A DNA stretch of 64,000 nucleotides from Xanthobacter sp. NM-25. GTDB lineage: Bacteria; Pseudomonadota; Alphaproteobacteria; Rhizobiales; Xanthobacteraceae. The notes beneath the pieces were generated by a model, which made no database searches, had not been told where the DNA came from, and saw nothing but the letters and a program-made list of their open reading frames with translations. Both the position numbers and the translations under genes were made by a program. Where the stretch lies: the NCBI RefSeq assembly GCF_022138605.1, contig NZ_JACBFS010000005.1, positions 310,001 to 374,000 of the forward strand, written 5' to 3'. Of the stretch, positions 8,259 to 16,792 are shown in pieces; the stretch's first letter is position 1; every line of letters starts with the position of its first letter.

Positions 8259-9103
8259 GCTTCCGCGTCGCCGCCCTCCAGTTCCAGGCGCAGCCCGGCG
8301 CGGCCGCGGCCAATCGCGCCCACACCCTGGCGCTCATCGCCGGGGCGGCTGCGCGCGGGGCGCGGGTGATCGTGCTGCCGGAACTGGCGATTTCCGGCTA
8401 CACGCTGGATCGGGCGGCGCTCGCGGCGGCGGCGGAACCGCTCGATGGGCCGACGCTCGCCGCCTGGCACGAGGTGGCGCGCCGGCTCGGCGTGGTGATC
8501 GCCGGCGGCTTCTGCGAGCGGGTTGGCGAGGAGCTTGCCAATGCGGCGGTGATGGTGGGGCCGGAGGGGCTCCTGCTGCATTATCGCAAGCTGCATCTGT
8601 TCGATGGCGAGAAGGCGGTGTTCCGGCCCGGCGATCTTGGGCTGTCGGTGGCCGACACCCCGTTCGGGCGGATTGGCCTATGCGTCTGCTACGATCTGCG
8701 CTTCGTCGAGGTGATGCGGGCGCTGGCGCTGAAGGGCGCGGATCTGGTGGTGGTGCCCACCGCCTGGGTGGGCGGGTTTGACAAGGTGGCGCGGGACGGC
8801 GACGGCCTCATCGGCCAGGCGCGCGGCGCCATCGTCCAGGCCAATCTCAACCAGGTCTATGTGGCCTGCGCCTCCCAATGCGGGGCGACGCCGGAGATGG
8901 GTTTCCTCGGCTCCTCGCTGATCGCCGATCCCTATGGGCGGATCCTGTCCGGTCCCCTGCCGGCGGAGGCCGCCGGCGAGGTGGTGGCCGAGGTGGATCT
9001 GGCGCAGGCGAAGCAGGCGCAGGAGCGGTCGGCGCGCATTCGCCCGCGGCAGGATCGCCGCACCGATGTCTATGGCTTGCGGCTTGGAGCCGAGACCTTG
9101 TGA
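8255..9103 (+). CDS. Carbon-nitrogen hydrolase (nitrilase superfamily amidase)
   Basis: 282 aa. The Glu-Lys-Cys triad is visible: Glu in VIVLPELAISGY (about residue 43), Lys in HYRKLHLF (about 112) and Cys in GLCVCYDLRF (about 147). This fits amide or N-carbamoyl hydrolases such as omega-amidase or ureidopropionase-like enzymes more than true nitrilases. Translationally coupled (ATGA) to the second cupin. In this operon it probably releases ammonia or a carbamoyl group after ring opening; that is inference from neighbours. Confidence 0.9.
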   Translation: MSFRVAALQFQAQPGAAAANRAHTLALIAGAAARGARVIVLPELAISGYTLDRAALAAAAEPLDGPTLAAWHEVARRLGVVIAGGFCERVGEELANAAVMVGPEGLLLHYRKLHLFDGEKAVFRPGDLGLSVADTPFGRIGLCVCYDLRFVEVMRALALKGADLVVVPTAWVGGFDKVARDGDGLIGQARGAIVQANLNQVYVACASQCGATPEMGFLGSSLIADPYGRILSGPLPAEAAGEVVAEVDLAQAKQAQERSARIRPRQDRRTDVYGLRLGAETL

Positions 9104-9142
9104 GGGCTCGCGCCGCCATTCAATAAGAAGAGGGACCGATCG

Positions 9143-9727
9143 ATGAAGATCTCGCAGGAATTTACCGTCGCCCGGCCGCTTCCGGACGTGTGGGCCTTCT
9201 TCCACGATATTCCGAAGGTGGCGGCCTGCCTGCCGGGCGCCGAATATCTCGGCCCCAAGGAAGACGGCAAGCACGCCGGCAAGGTCTCCTCCAAGATCGG
9301 TCCGTTCCAGGCGAGCTTCGAAGGCGAGGCGGCGGTGGTCTATACCGACGCCGACCATGCCATCCATGTGGACGGCAAGGGTGTCGACAAGAAGGGCGCC
9401 AGCCGCGGCAAGATGGTGATGGACTGCCGCCTGGAGCCGGCGGGCGAGGCCACCAAGGTCAGCGTCGATGCCGACATTCAGCTGTCCGGCACCATCGCCC
9501 AGTTCGGTCGCACCGGCCTCCTCACCGAGATCGCCAACGTGCTGGTGGCGGATTTCGTGCGCAATGCCGAAGTCGAGCTCGCCCCGCCGGCGGCCGCGTC
9601 TGGTGCTGCCCCCGCGGCCGAAGCCCCGCGCGCGCCGGCGGCCGCCAAGCCCATCAGCGCCTTCGCGTTGTTCATGGCGGCCCTGAAATCGTGGCTGCGC
9701 TCGCTGTTCGCGCGCCGCCCCGCCTGA
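9143..9727 (+). CDS. CoxG-like SRPBCC protein (carbon monoxide dehydrogenase subunit G family)
   Basis: 194 aa, start preceded by AAGAAGAGGGA. Residues 1-145 have the CoxG/SRPBCC layout (MKISQEFTVARPLPDVWAFFHD, then VAACLPGAEYLG). An Ala/Pro linker (about 150-172) leads to a basic, hydrophobic tail (FALFMAALKSWLRSLFARR). In aerobic CO dehydrogenase systems CoxG recruits the enzyme to the cytoplasmic membrane; the tail here suits the same membrane-anchoring role for the molybdenum hydroxylase encoded upstream. It links the two operons of the island functionally. Confidence 0.88.
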   Translation: MKISQEFTVARPLPDVWAFFHDIPKVAACLPGAEYLGPKEDGKHAGKVSSKIGPFQASFEGEAAVVYTDADHAIHVDGKGVDKKGASRGKMVMDCRLEPAGEATKVSVDADIQLSGTIAQFGRTGLLTEIANVLVADFVRNAEVELAPPAAASGAAPAAEAPRAPAAAKPISAFALFMAALKSWLRSLFARRPA

Positions 9728-9759
9728 TCCTGTCCCCTGATCCTGTCTGGAGTGCCCCG

Positions 9760-10653
9760 ATGAAGATCGTCGATCTGTCCCATCTGATGAATGTGCATAC
9801 GCCCGGGTGGGTCGGTTATGCCGGCAACAAGATGTATTACGCCCAGAACCTGCAGACCAAGATGATCGTTGCCCAGCGCATCGACACCGCGCTGCATGTG
9901 GGCACCCATATCGATGGCGCCATGCACGGCACCGACGGCATGGGCGACATGGCCTCCTACCCCCTCGACTATCTGGTGGGTCCGGGCGCCGTGGTCGATG
10001 TCTCGCAGGATATGGACGATTGGGCGGTCATCACCCCCGAGATGATCGAGAAGCAGCCGGTCGAAGTGAAGGAGGGCGACATCCTCATCCTCCACACCGG
10101 CTGGCACCGCTATTGGGAAGGCCAGCCGCAGCAGGATCTGGTGCGCTATTTCTGCATGCATCCCGGTGGCGGCATCGAGCTGCTCAACTGGATGCTCAAG
10201 AAGAAGATCAAGTGGTTCGGCATCGACTGCGGCTCGGGCGACCACTCCATGAACACCTCCATCCGCCACATGCGCCCGGACCTCGCCAAGAAGTTCGAAG
10301 CCAAGGTGGGCATGACCTGCGAGGAGTTCTTCGGCGAGTATAATTACACGCACAAGAAGTCCGGCCGCGAGGTGACGGAGAACATCTTCCCGTTCCACGC
10401 TTATGCTTTCCAGGAAAACCTCATCCATGCCGAGAACGTCGGCGGCGACATTGAGCTGATGCTCAACCAGCGGGCCGTCATCGGTGCGTTCCCCTGGCGC
10501 TATGAGGGTCTGGAAGCCTGCCCCTGCCGCATCGTCTGCTTCCAGGACATCGCGGAGAATGTGGAAGCGGTGGGCGATGTGGCCAAGGCCATCTTCGGCG
10601 GCCCACGCCATTTCGCCTCCGGCGTGGCCTCGGGCGGCCCGGACGGCCGGTGA
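9760..10653 (+). CDS. Cyclase family protein (metal-dependent amidohydrolase, kynurenine formamidase-like)
   Basis: 297 aa from ATG 9760. The family metal motif HxGTHxDxxxH is present (LHVGTHIDGAMH, residues ~46-57). The family includes arylformamidase and isatin hydrolase, Mn/Zn enzymes that open or trim amide-containing rings. Its stop overlaps the next start by 4 bp. Together with a ring hydroxylase and an amidase this points to degradation of a nitrogen heterocycle, but isatin or kynurenine as substrate is not supported by anything else here. Confidence 0.88.
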   Translation: MKIVDLSHLMNVHTPGWVGYAGNKMYYAQNLQTKMIVAQRIDTALHVGTHIDGAMHGTDGMGDMASYPLDYLVGPGAVVDVSQDMDDWAVITPEMIEKQPVEVKEGDILILHTGWHRYWEGQPQQDLVRYFCMHPGGGIELLNWMLKKKIKWFGIDCGSGDHSMNTSIRHMRPDLAKKFEAKVGMTCEEFFGEYNYTHKKSGREVTENIFPFHAYAFQENLIHAENVGGDIELMLNQRAVIGAFPWRYEGLEACPCRIVCFQDIAENVEAVGDVAKAIFGGPRHFASGVASGGPDGR

Positions 10654-11192
10654 GTGCCTCCATGCTGATCGGCGCGCGTACCCCCGATGAGATGACGGAC
10701 GCCCAGCGGCGCGTCTATGACCTCATCGCCTCCGGCCCGCGGCGGGATGTGCCGTGGCCCTTCCTCGCCATGCTGGATGCGCCGCATCTGGCGGACGCGA
10801 TCCAGGCGGTGGGCGCCGCCATCCGCTTCTCCGGGGTCATCACCCCGGAGCTGCGGGAAGTGACCATCCTGGCCGTCTCCGGCGCCTTCGGCTCCGGCTA
10901 CGAATGGGATTATCACGTGGCCATCGCCCGTGACCTGAAGCTGAGCGAGGACACCATCCGCGCCAGCACCACCGGGGATGTGGCCGGGCTCGACCCGGTG
11001 CATGCCACCATCATCCGGCTGTGCCGCGGCGCGGTGCTGGAGCGACGGGTGGACCAGACGCTGCTAGCCGAACTGGTGGATCAGGTGGGCCGCCAGGTGG
11101 CGAGCGAGGTGGTGACCATGTGCGGCTACTACCAGATGCTGGCGTTGTTCCTCTCTGCCGGCGTGCTGGACCATCCGGTGCCGGCGGTCTGA
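10650..11192 (+). CDS. Carboxymuconolactone decarboxylase family protein
   Basis: 180 aa; the CMD domain spans about residues 45-125 with the helix pattern ELREVTILAVSGAFGSGYEWDYHVAIA. The AhpD-type CxxC pair is absent at the usual place, so it is a CMD-like protein rather than a peroxiredoxin reductase. Last gene of the cupin-nitrilase-coxG-cyclase run, coupled to the cyclase by a 4-bp overlap. Role in the pathway unknown. Confidence 0.85.
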   Translation: MSASMLIGARTPDEMTDAQRRVYDLIASGPRRDVPWPFLAMLDAPHLADAIQAVGAAIRFSGVITPELREVTILAVSGAFGSGYEWDYHVAIARDLKLSEDTIRASTTGDVAGLDPVHATIIRLCRGAVLERRVDQTLLAELVDQVGRQVASEVVTMCGYYQMLALFLSAGVLDHPVPAV

Positions 11193-11487
11193 GGCGCGAA
11201 ACCGAGCTGCGCCGGAGCTTCGGCGCAGCTCTTACGGCATCGGCTGGATGCTCCGATGTTAAGTTCAATAGAGTTGATCGCGCGCCCTGGTGCATGAACA
11301 TGCGCCGGGGTCGCGTGCGTTAAAGTTATATTTCTAAGTCATATGCGTATTTTATACCAATTCTATATTGTATTATTTTTGCGTTTTAATTGCATTCTTC
11401 TCTTGCGTCATCGCTGCTTCCGAATTTGAATGTGATTCAAACAAGAACAAGAAAATTGAATCTCCTGAATGAGAGCGGAGCAGAAGC
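11193..11487. promoter_or_regulatory. AT-rich promoter region of the BMP-type importer operon
   Basis: No gene. From about 11320 to 11400 the sequence becomes strikingly AT-rich compared with the rest of the window, then carries the perfect inverted repeat at 11425-11441, about 46 bp before the start codon at 11488. The start codon is preceded by GAGAGCGGAG. This is the main promoter of the transport operon. Confidence 0.55.
11425..11441. promoter_or_regulatory. Operator candidate C (perfect 7-3-7 inverted repeat)
   Basis: TTTGAAT-GTG-ATTCAAA, perfectly symmetric. It is the best-conserved member of the three-site family (sites A at 554 and B at 7404). Its position just upstream of the importer operon suits induction or repression by the XRE-cupin regulator encoded 4 kb to the left. 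Confidence 0.55.
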
Positions 11488-12570
11488 ATGTCCCCTTTCC
11501 GATCCAGATGGACCGCGCGGGTGATGGCCGCGGCCGTGGCTTTCGCCGCGGCGTCGCCGGCGCTTGCCGCTGACGACATCAAGGCGGCTTTCATCTATGT
11601 GGGTCCGCGTGCCGACAACGGCTGGACCTTCCGTCACGACGAGGCCCGCAAGTGCCTCGAAAAGGAGGGCATTCCCACCTCCTATGTGGAGTCCATCACC
11701 GAGGGGCCGGACGTGGCCCGCGTGGAGCGCGACTTCATCTCCCAGGGCTACAATGTGATCTTCGCCACGGCGTTCGGTCACCAGCCCTTTACCCAGCAGG
11801 TGGCCAAGCAGAACCCCAACGTCCACTTCTTCGTCATCGGCCCCGGCATCGCGCCGGCGCCGAATATCCAGACCTATTACGGCAAGCTCTGGGATGGTCG
11901 CTATCTCACCGGCATCGTCGCCGGCAAGATGACCAAGACCAACAAGATCGGCTTCGTCGCCGCGCATCCCAAGCCGTCGGTGCTGGCCGGTATCAACGCC
12001 TTCACCCAGGGCGTGAAGTCGGTCAATCCGAAGGCCGAGGTCAATGTGGTGTGGACCCTCTCCTGGTTCGATCCGCCGGCCGAGAAGCAGGCCGCCGTGG
12101 CGCTGGTCGAGGCGGGCAACGACGTGATCGCCCAGCACCAGGACACCGGCTCGGCCGCCCAGGGCGCCACCGAGAAGGGCGCCTTCGCCATCGGTTCCGA
12201 GGCGGACCTGTCCGGCATCGCCGGCGAGAAGGTGCTCACCGGCACCATGTGGGACTGGTGCGATTACTACAAGAAGGCCATCGCCAGCGTGAAGGACGGC
12301 ACCTTCAAGGCCGGTGACTATTTCGGCGGTCTCGATGACAAGATCATCAGCCTCGCGCCCATGAGCCCGCTGGTGCCCGCCGATGTTGCCAAGCTGGTGG
12401 CTGAGAAGAAGCAGGCCATCATCGACGGCAAGCTCGACTATTGGAAGGGCCCCATCAAGTCCAACGACGGCAGGGTGGTCGTGCCCGAAGGCCAGACCAT
12501 GGGCCTCACCGATGTCCAGAAGACCAACTGGCTCATCGAAGGCGTCAACGGCACCGTGGGCAAGAAATGA
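11488..12570 (+). CDS. BMP family ABC transporter substrate-binding protein
   Basis: 360 aa with a Sec signal peptide (hydrophobic stretch, cleavage likely after SPALA near residue 27; no lipobox Cys). The mature part starts DDIKAAFIYVGPRADNGWT, the typical start of the Bmp/PnrA-like domain, which in known cases binds purine nucleosides or related compounds. First gene of a complete importer operon; its stop overlaps the ATPase start. It likely captures the substrate, or a precursor, of the molybdenum hydroxylase pathway in the periplasm. Confidence 0.93.
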   Translation: MSPFRSRWTARVMAAAVAFAAASPALAADDIKAAFIYVGPRADNGWTFRHDEARKCLEKEGIPTSYVESITEGPDVARVERDFISQGYNVIFATAFGHQPFTQQVAKQNPNVHFFVIGPGIAPAPNIQTYYGKLWDGRYLTGIVAGKMTKTNKIGFVAAHPKPSVLAGINAFTQGVKSVNPKAEVNVVWTLSWFDPPAEKQAAVALVEAGNDVIAQHQDTGSAAQGATEKGAFAIGSEADLSGIAGEKVLTGTMWDWCDYYKKAIASVKDGTFKAGDYFGGLDDKIISLAPMSPLVPADVAKLVAEKKQAIIDGKLDYWKGPIKSNDGRVVVPEGQTMGLTDVQKTNWLIEGVNGTVGKK

Positions 12571-14090
12571 GCTCGCTCTCCCGACACGACCCGTCCGGCG
12601 CGCCAGCGCCGGGCGGAGGCCCGGTGCCGCTCCTGGCGGTGGAGGATGTCTCCAAATCGTTCGGCGACGTGCACGCCAATACCGATGTGAGCTTCCTGGT
12701 GCCGGCGGGTTCCGTGGTGGCGCTGCTGGGCGAGAACGGTGCCGGCAAATCCACCATTATGAATGCCGTGTGCGGCCTCTACCTGCCGGAGAAGGGCCGC
12801 ATCCGCATCGATGGTGCGGTGGTGGAGGCGGGCTCGCCGGCGGCGGCGCGCGCGGCCGGCATCGGCATGGTGCACCAGCAGTTCAAGCTGGTGGAAACCC
12901 TCACCGCTTATGAGAATATTTCGCTCGCCACCGGCCATGGCCGCTTCCTCCAGCCATCGGCGCCGGACGAGAAGCTGCGGGCGCTGATGGCCGAGGTCGG
13001 CTTCCAGGTGGATCTGTCCGCCCCGGTGTGGAGCCTGTCGCTGGCGGCGCGCCAGCAGCTCGAAATCTTGCGGGTGCTGGCTCAGGGCGCGCGGCTCCTC
13101 ATCCTCGACGAGCCCACCTCGGTGCTGTCCCCAGTGGAGACCGAGCAATTGTTCACCATCGTCCGGCGCATCGCGGCCTCGGGGCGCTCGGTGATCCTGA
13201 TTTCCCACAAGCTGGCCGAGATCCGCGACGTGGCCGACCGCATCGTGGTGATGCGCGGCGGCCGGGTGGTGTTCTCCGGCGAGAACAAGGGCTTGTCGGC
13301 CGACGACATCGCCGAGCTGATCATCGGCAAGCGCGCGCTGCGCGCCGGGGTGCGGCCGCAGGCGCCGCGTGGCACGCGCCAGCTGTCGGTGCACAACGTC
13401 TCCATCCGCGGCCGCGATGGCGCACCGCTGGTGCAGCAGGTGAGCTTCGACGTGCACGGCGGCGAGCTGGTGGTGGTGCTGGGGGTGACCGGCAACGGCC
13501 AGTCGGAACTCCTCGATGCCATCGGCGGCCTGATGGCGCCGAGCGAGGGGGCCATTACCGCGCCGCGAACCGGCCGGCGGCGGGCGTTCGCCTTCATTCC
13601 CGCCCGCCACCTCGGCATCGGCCTCGCGCCCGGGCTCAGCCTCGAGGACAACGCGCTGCTCGGGCCCCACCGCTCGGAGCGGTTCGGCGCCTGGCTGCCG
13701 CGCAAGGCCGTGCGGGCCCATGCCAAGGCCGTGCTGGAGACCTTCCAGGTGAAGGCGCGGGCGCAATCGGCGACGCGGCGGCTCTCGGGCGGCAATCTGC
13801 AGCGGGTGGTGCTGGGCCGCGAACTGTCCAGCTCGCCGCCGCTGATCGTCGCCAGCTACCCCACCCGCGGGCTCGACATCGCATCCGCCGCGCAGATCCG
13901 CGAGGCGCTGGTGGCCAAGGCTTCGGCCGGCGCCGCGGTGCTCATGGCGAGCGAGGAGCTGGACGAATCCCTGGAGATTGCCACCCGCATCCTGGTCATG
14001 AGTTCCGGCCGCATCGTCGGCGACCTCACCCCGGATGCCTTCGACATGGATGTGATCGGCCGCATGATGACGGCGGCGCAGGAGTCATAG
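12567..14090 (+). CDS. ABC transporter ATP-binding protein (BMP/nucleoside-type, two ABC domains)
   Basis: 507 aa from ATG 12567. The N-terminal cassette has Walker A GENGAGKST and Walker B LLILDEPT. The C-terminal cassette has a degenerate Walker A (GVTGNGQSE, lacking Lys), and signature LSGGNLQR, the same asymmetry seen in sugar and nucleoside importers of the RbsA/YufO type. So only the first site is a standard catalytic site. Encoded between the binding protein and two permeases, with a 4-bp overlap and a directly abutting start on either side. Confidence 0.94.
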   Translation: MSSLSRHDPSGAPAPGGGPVPLLAVEDVSKSFGDVHANTDVSFLVPAGSVVALLGENGAGKSTIMNAVCGLYLPEKGRIRIDGAVVEAGSPAAARAAGIGMVHQQFKLVETLTAYENISLATGHGRFLQPSAPDEKLRALMAEVGFQVDLSAPVWSLSLAARQQLEILRVLAQGARLLILDEPTSVLSPVETEQLFTIVRRIAASGRSVILISHKLAEIRDVADRIVVMRGGRVVFSGENKGLSADDIAELIIGKRALRAGVRPQAPRGTRQLSVHNVSIRGRDGAPLVQQVSFDVHGGELVVVLGVTGNGQSELLDAIGGLMAPSEGAITAPRTGRRRAFAFIPARHLGIGLAPGLSLEDNALLGPHRSERFGAWLPRKAVRAHAKAVLETFQVKARAQSATRRLSGGNLQRVVLGRELSSSPPLIVASYPTRGLDIASAAQIREALVAKASAGAAVLMASEELDESLEIATRILVMSSGRIVGDLTPDAFDMDVIGRMMTAAQES

Positions 14091-15164
14091 ATGTCCCTAC
14101 GTCTTCGGTTCGAACCCCGGCTGAGGTCGGTGGGGGCGGGGGAGATCGCCCTGCGCATCGCCTTTGGCGTGGTGCTGGCGCTGGCCGCCGGCGGCTTGGT
14201 CATCGCCATGAGCGGGCATGATCCCGTCACCGCCTACCAGGCGCTGTTCCGCGGCGGTTTCGGCTCGCGCATGGCGTTCGAGGGCACCCTCAACAAGGCG
14301 GTGCCCATCGGCCTGTGCGCGCTCGGCATCGCGCTCGCCTCCCGCGCCCAGCTCACCAATATCGGCGGCGAGGGCCAGTTCTATTTCGGCGCCTTCACCG
14401 CCACCGCCATCGGCCTCGCGCTGCCGGAGGCGACGCCGGGCTGGATCGCCATTCCCGCCGTGCTCGTTGCCGGCATCATCGGCGGCGGGTTCTGGGCGCT
14501 GATCGCGGCGGTGCCGAAGGCGCTGTTCGGCGTCAGCGAGATCCTCTCCACCTTGATGCTCAACTACATCTGCATGCTGTGGGTGGGCTATCTGGTGCGC
14601 GGGCCGTGGGCCGACCCCATGGCCTATTCCTTCCCCTATTCGCCGCCCATCATCGACAATGCGCAGATGATGCCGCTGTTCGGCTCGGTGCATGGCGGGC
14701 TGTTCCTGCTGCTCGCCGCCACCCTCGGCCTGGCGCTGGTGGATCGGGGCTCGCGCTGGGGCTACGAACTGCGGGTTTCGGGCGATGCGCCGGAAGCAGC
14801 ACGCTATGGCGGCATCAGCGCCACGGCCATCGTCATCTCCGCGCTGTGCTTCTCCGGCGCCATGGCGGGTCTGGCGGGGGCGGTGGAACTCTCCACCACC
14901 GGGCGGCTGCAGCTGGGCCTCTCCCCGGGCTACGGCTTCATGGGCATTCTGGTGGCGTGGCTGGCGGGCGGCCGGGCTGTGCCCATCCTCATCGTCTCCA
15001 TCTTCTATGCCGGCCTGCTCAATGGCGGTTTCTCGCTGCAGGTCTCGCGGGTGCCCTCATCCATCAGCACCATCCTGCAGGCGCTGATCCTCATCTTCGT
15101 GCTGGCGGCGGTGACGTTGTCCCAATACCGGCTGCGCATCTATCGCTCGGAGGCCCGCTCATGA
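14091..15164 (+). CDS. ABC transporter permease 1 (BMP/nucleoside-type, YufP-like)
   Basis: 357 aa, start codon immediately after the ATPase stop. About 8-9 hydrophobic segments and the BPD_transp_2 pattern (TNIGGEGQFYFGAF near residue 85; FGVSEILSTLMLNYI near 145). Forms the membrane channel with the next gene product. The 4-bp overlap with permease 2 indicates coupled translation and 1:1 synthesis. Confidence 0.93.
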   Translation: MSLRLRFEPRLRSVGAGEIALRIAFGVVLALAAGGLVIAMSGHDPVTAYQALFRGGFGSRMAFEGTLNKAVPIGLCALGIALASRAQLTNIGGEGQFYFGAFTATAIGLALPEATPGWIAIPAVLVAGIIGGGFWALIAAVPKALFGVSEILSTLMLNYICMLWVGYLVRGPWADPMAYSFPYSPPIIDNAQMMPLFGSVHGGLFLLLAATLGLALVDRGSRWGYELRVSGDAPEAARYGGISATAIVISALCFSGAMAGLAGAVELSTTGRLQLGLSPGYGFMGILVAWLAGGRAVPILIVSIFYAGLLNGGFSLQVSRVPSSISTILQALILIFVLAAVTLSQYRLRIYRSEARS

Positions 15165-16087
15165 GCATCGAGCTTCTTCTGGCGGCGGCCCTGGTCTCCG
15201 CTACCCCGATCCTTTATGCGGCGCTGGGCCAGCTGCTCATCGAGAAGGCCGGGGTGCTCAACCTCAGCATCGAGGGCGCCATGCTGGTGGGGGCGGTGAG
15301 CGGCTTCGTCGTCACCTCCGTGTCCGGCTCCATGGTGGTCGGCCTCATCGGGGCGGTGCTGGCGGGGGGCGCGTTCAATGCCGCTTTCGCCTTTTGTGTG
15401 GTCACCCTGCGCCTCAACCAGGTGGTGACGGGGCTGGCCTTCTCCATTCTCGGCGGCGGCCTCTCCGCCTTCATCGGCCAGGCCTTCGTGGGCAAGGCAC
15501 TGGCGGCGCAGATGCCGGACCTGCACATTCCCCTGCTGGCGGATCTGCCGTTCCTCGGCCCGGTGATCTTCAAGCAGGATCCCTTGGTGCTGCTCGCCTT
15601 CGTGCTGGTGGGGGTGATGGCGCTGTTCCTGTCGCGCACCCGGCCGGGCCTGCTGCTGCGGACCCTGGGCGAGAGCCCGCAGACCCTCGATGCCCTCGGC
15701 ATTCCGGTGATCGGCCTGCGCTATCTCTATTCCATCCTCGGCGGCGGGCTGATCGCGCTGGGCGGGGCCTATCTCTCGGTGGTGGATACGCCCACCTGGG
15801 TGGAGAACATGACGGCGGGTCGTGGCTGGATCGCGCTGGCGGTGGTGATCTTCGCATCGTGGCGGCCGGGCTGGGTGATGGTGGGCTCGGTGCTGTTCGG
15901 CCTGGTGGATGCCTATCGATTCCGCGCCCAGGCCAGCGGCCAGGCCTTCATCGATCCCCACTTCCTGAACATGCTGCCCTATGTGGCGACCCTGGTGGTG
16001 CTGATCGCCATGTCGCGGCCGGGCCTGAAGGCGCGGCTGCGGCCGCCGGCGGCGCTGGGCCTGCCCTATGATCGCGAGCGGCGCTGA
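15161..16087 (+). CDS. ABC transporter permease 2 (BMP/nucleoside-type, YufQ-like)
   Basis: 308 aa, very hydrophobic, starting MSIELLLAAALVSATPILYAAL. The conserved LIEKAGVLNLSIEGAMLVGA segment near residue 25 and LNQVVTGLAFSILG near 83 are typical of this permease class. Last gene of the importer operon, ending 9 bp before the convergent mntR stop. Confidence 0.93.
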   Translation: MSIELLLAAALVSATPILYAALGQLLIEKAGVLNLSIEGAMLVGAVSGFVVTSVSGSMVVGLIGAVLAGGAFNAAFAFCVVTLRLNQVVTGLAFSILGGGLSAFIGQAFVGKALAAQMPDLHIPLLADLPFLGPVIFKQDPLVLLAFVLVGVMALFLSRTRPGLLLRTLGESPQTLDALGIPVIGLRYLYSILGGGLIALGGAYLSVVDTPTWVENMTAGRGWIALAVVIFASWRPGWVMVGSVLFGLVDAYRFRAQASGQAFIDPHFLNMLPYVATLVVLIAMSRPGLKARLRPPAALGLPYDRERR

Positions 16088-16096
16088 GCGATCCCT

Positions 16097-16558
16097 TCAG
16101 CGCCGCTTGGCTTCCAGGAAACGGCGGAAGGCATCGAGGGTGGTTTCCGAGACGTAGTGCTCCATGCCCTCCGCGTCCGCTTCCGCGGCTTCCTCGGGCA
16201 CGCCGACGGCCATCAGGAAGTCCACCACCAGGCGATGGCGGGCGCGCACCCGGTCCGCCATCGCCGCCCCCGCCTCGGTGAGGAAGACGCCGCGATAGGG
16301 GCGGGAGGTCACCAGGCCTTCGCGCTTGAGACGGGCGATGGCCTTTGTGGCGGTGGGATGGGTGACCCCGAGCCGCCGGGCGATGTCGGTGACGCGGGCT
16401 TCGCCATGCTCGTGGATCAGGTCGGAGATCAGCTCCGTATAATCCTCGAGGATCTCGGCCGAGCGGGCCGAGCGGGTCCGCGCGAAGCGCAGCACTTCGT
16501 CACTCTCATCGAGTGGTGCGGCATCGGCGGGAACGCTGGCTTTCGGCGTGGCTGTCAA
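16097..16558 (-). CDS. mntR: Manganese-responsive DtxR-family regulator MntR
   Basis: Winged-helix metalloregulator. The HTH (ARVTDIARRLGVTHPTATKAIARLKREGLVT) is followed by the dimerisation/metal domain (RHRLVVDFLMAVGVPEEAAEADAEGMEHYVS), in which Glu and His residues supply Mn ligands. I chose TTG 16558 because GGGAAG lies five bases upstream and the protein then has 153 aa, as for E. coli MntR; an in-frame ATG at 16630 would add 24 residues that look non-coding. Divergent from mntH, with a 22-bp palindrome between them. Likely represses mntH when Mn is plentiful. Confidence 0.92.
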   Translation of the reverse strand: MTATPKASVPADAAPLDESDEVLRFARTRSARSAEILEDYTELISDLIHEHGEARVTDIARRLGVTHPTATKAIARLKREGLVTSRPYRGVFLTEAGAAMADRVRARHRLVVDFLMAVGVPEEAAEADAEGMEHYVSETTLDAFRRFLEAKRR

Positions 16559-16708
16559 TGCGTCTTCCCGTTCACGGGTGGAACCGGCGCGTTCACGCGA
16601 TCCGCGGCCGCCGCACCAGAGGAGCCGCATCCCTTACCAAGCCAGGGCCATCATGATCAAGGCGCGGGGCCGCCGCCGCGCGGCGGAGCCGGTTTTGTGA
16701 AAAGGCTA

Positions 16709-16736
16709 TTGCACTTAATGTAGCCATGGCTACATT
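16709..16736 (+). promoter_or_regulatory. Putative mntH promoter
   Basis: A -35-like TTGCAC (16709-16714) and a -10-like TACATT (16731-16736), spaced 16 bp, lie just before mntH. The MntR palindrome at 16716-16737 fills the spacer and the -10, so bound repressor would block RNA polymerase. Box assignment is by eye. Confidence 0.4.
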
Positions 16737-16737
16737 A
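16716..16737. promoter_or_regulatory. MntR operator: 22-bp perfect palindrome
   Basis: Perfect dyad centred between 16726 and 16727, half-site TAATGTAGCCA. It resembles the known MntR box of enterobacteria (half-site with ACATAGC) and lies between mntR and mntH, 55 bp before the mntH start. Symmetry is seen directly; MntR binding is inferred from context and the similar core (TAGCC/GGCTA). Confidence 0.75.
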
Positions 16738-16792
16738 TTCAGAGGCTGCAACACAGCAGGCCCATCCCAACCGCCTCAATACCGGCTGCCCC

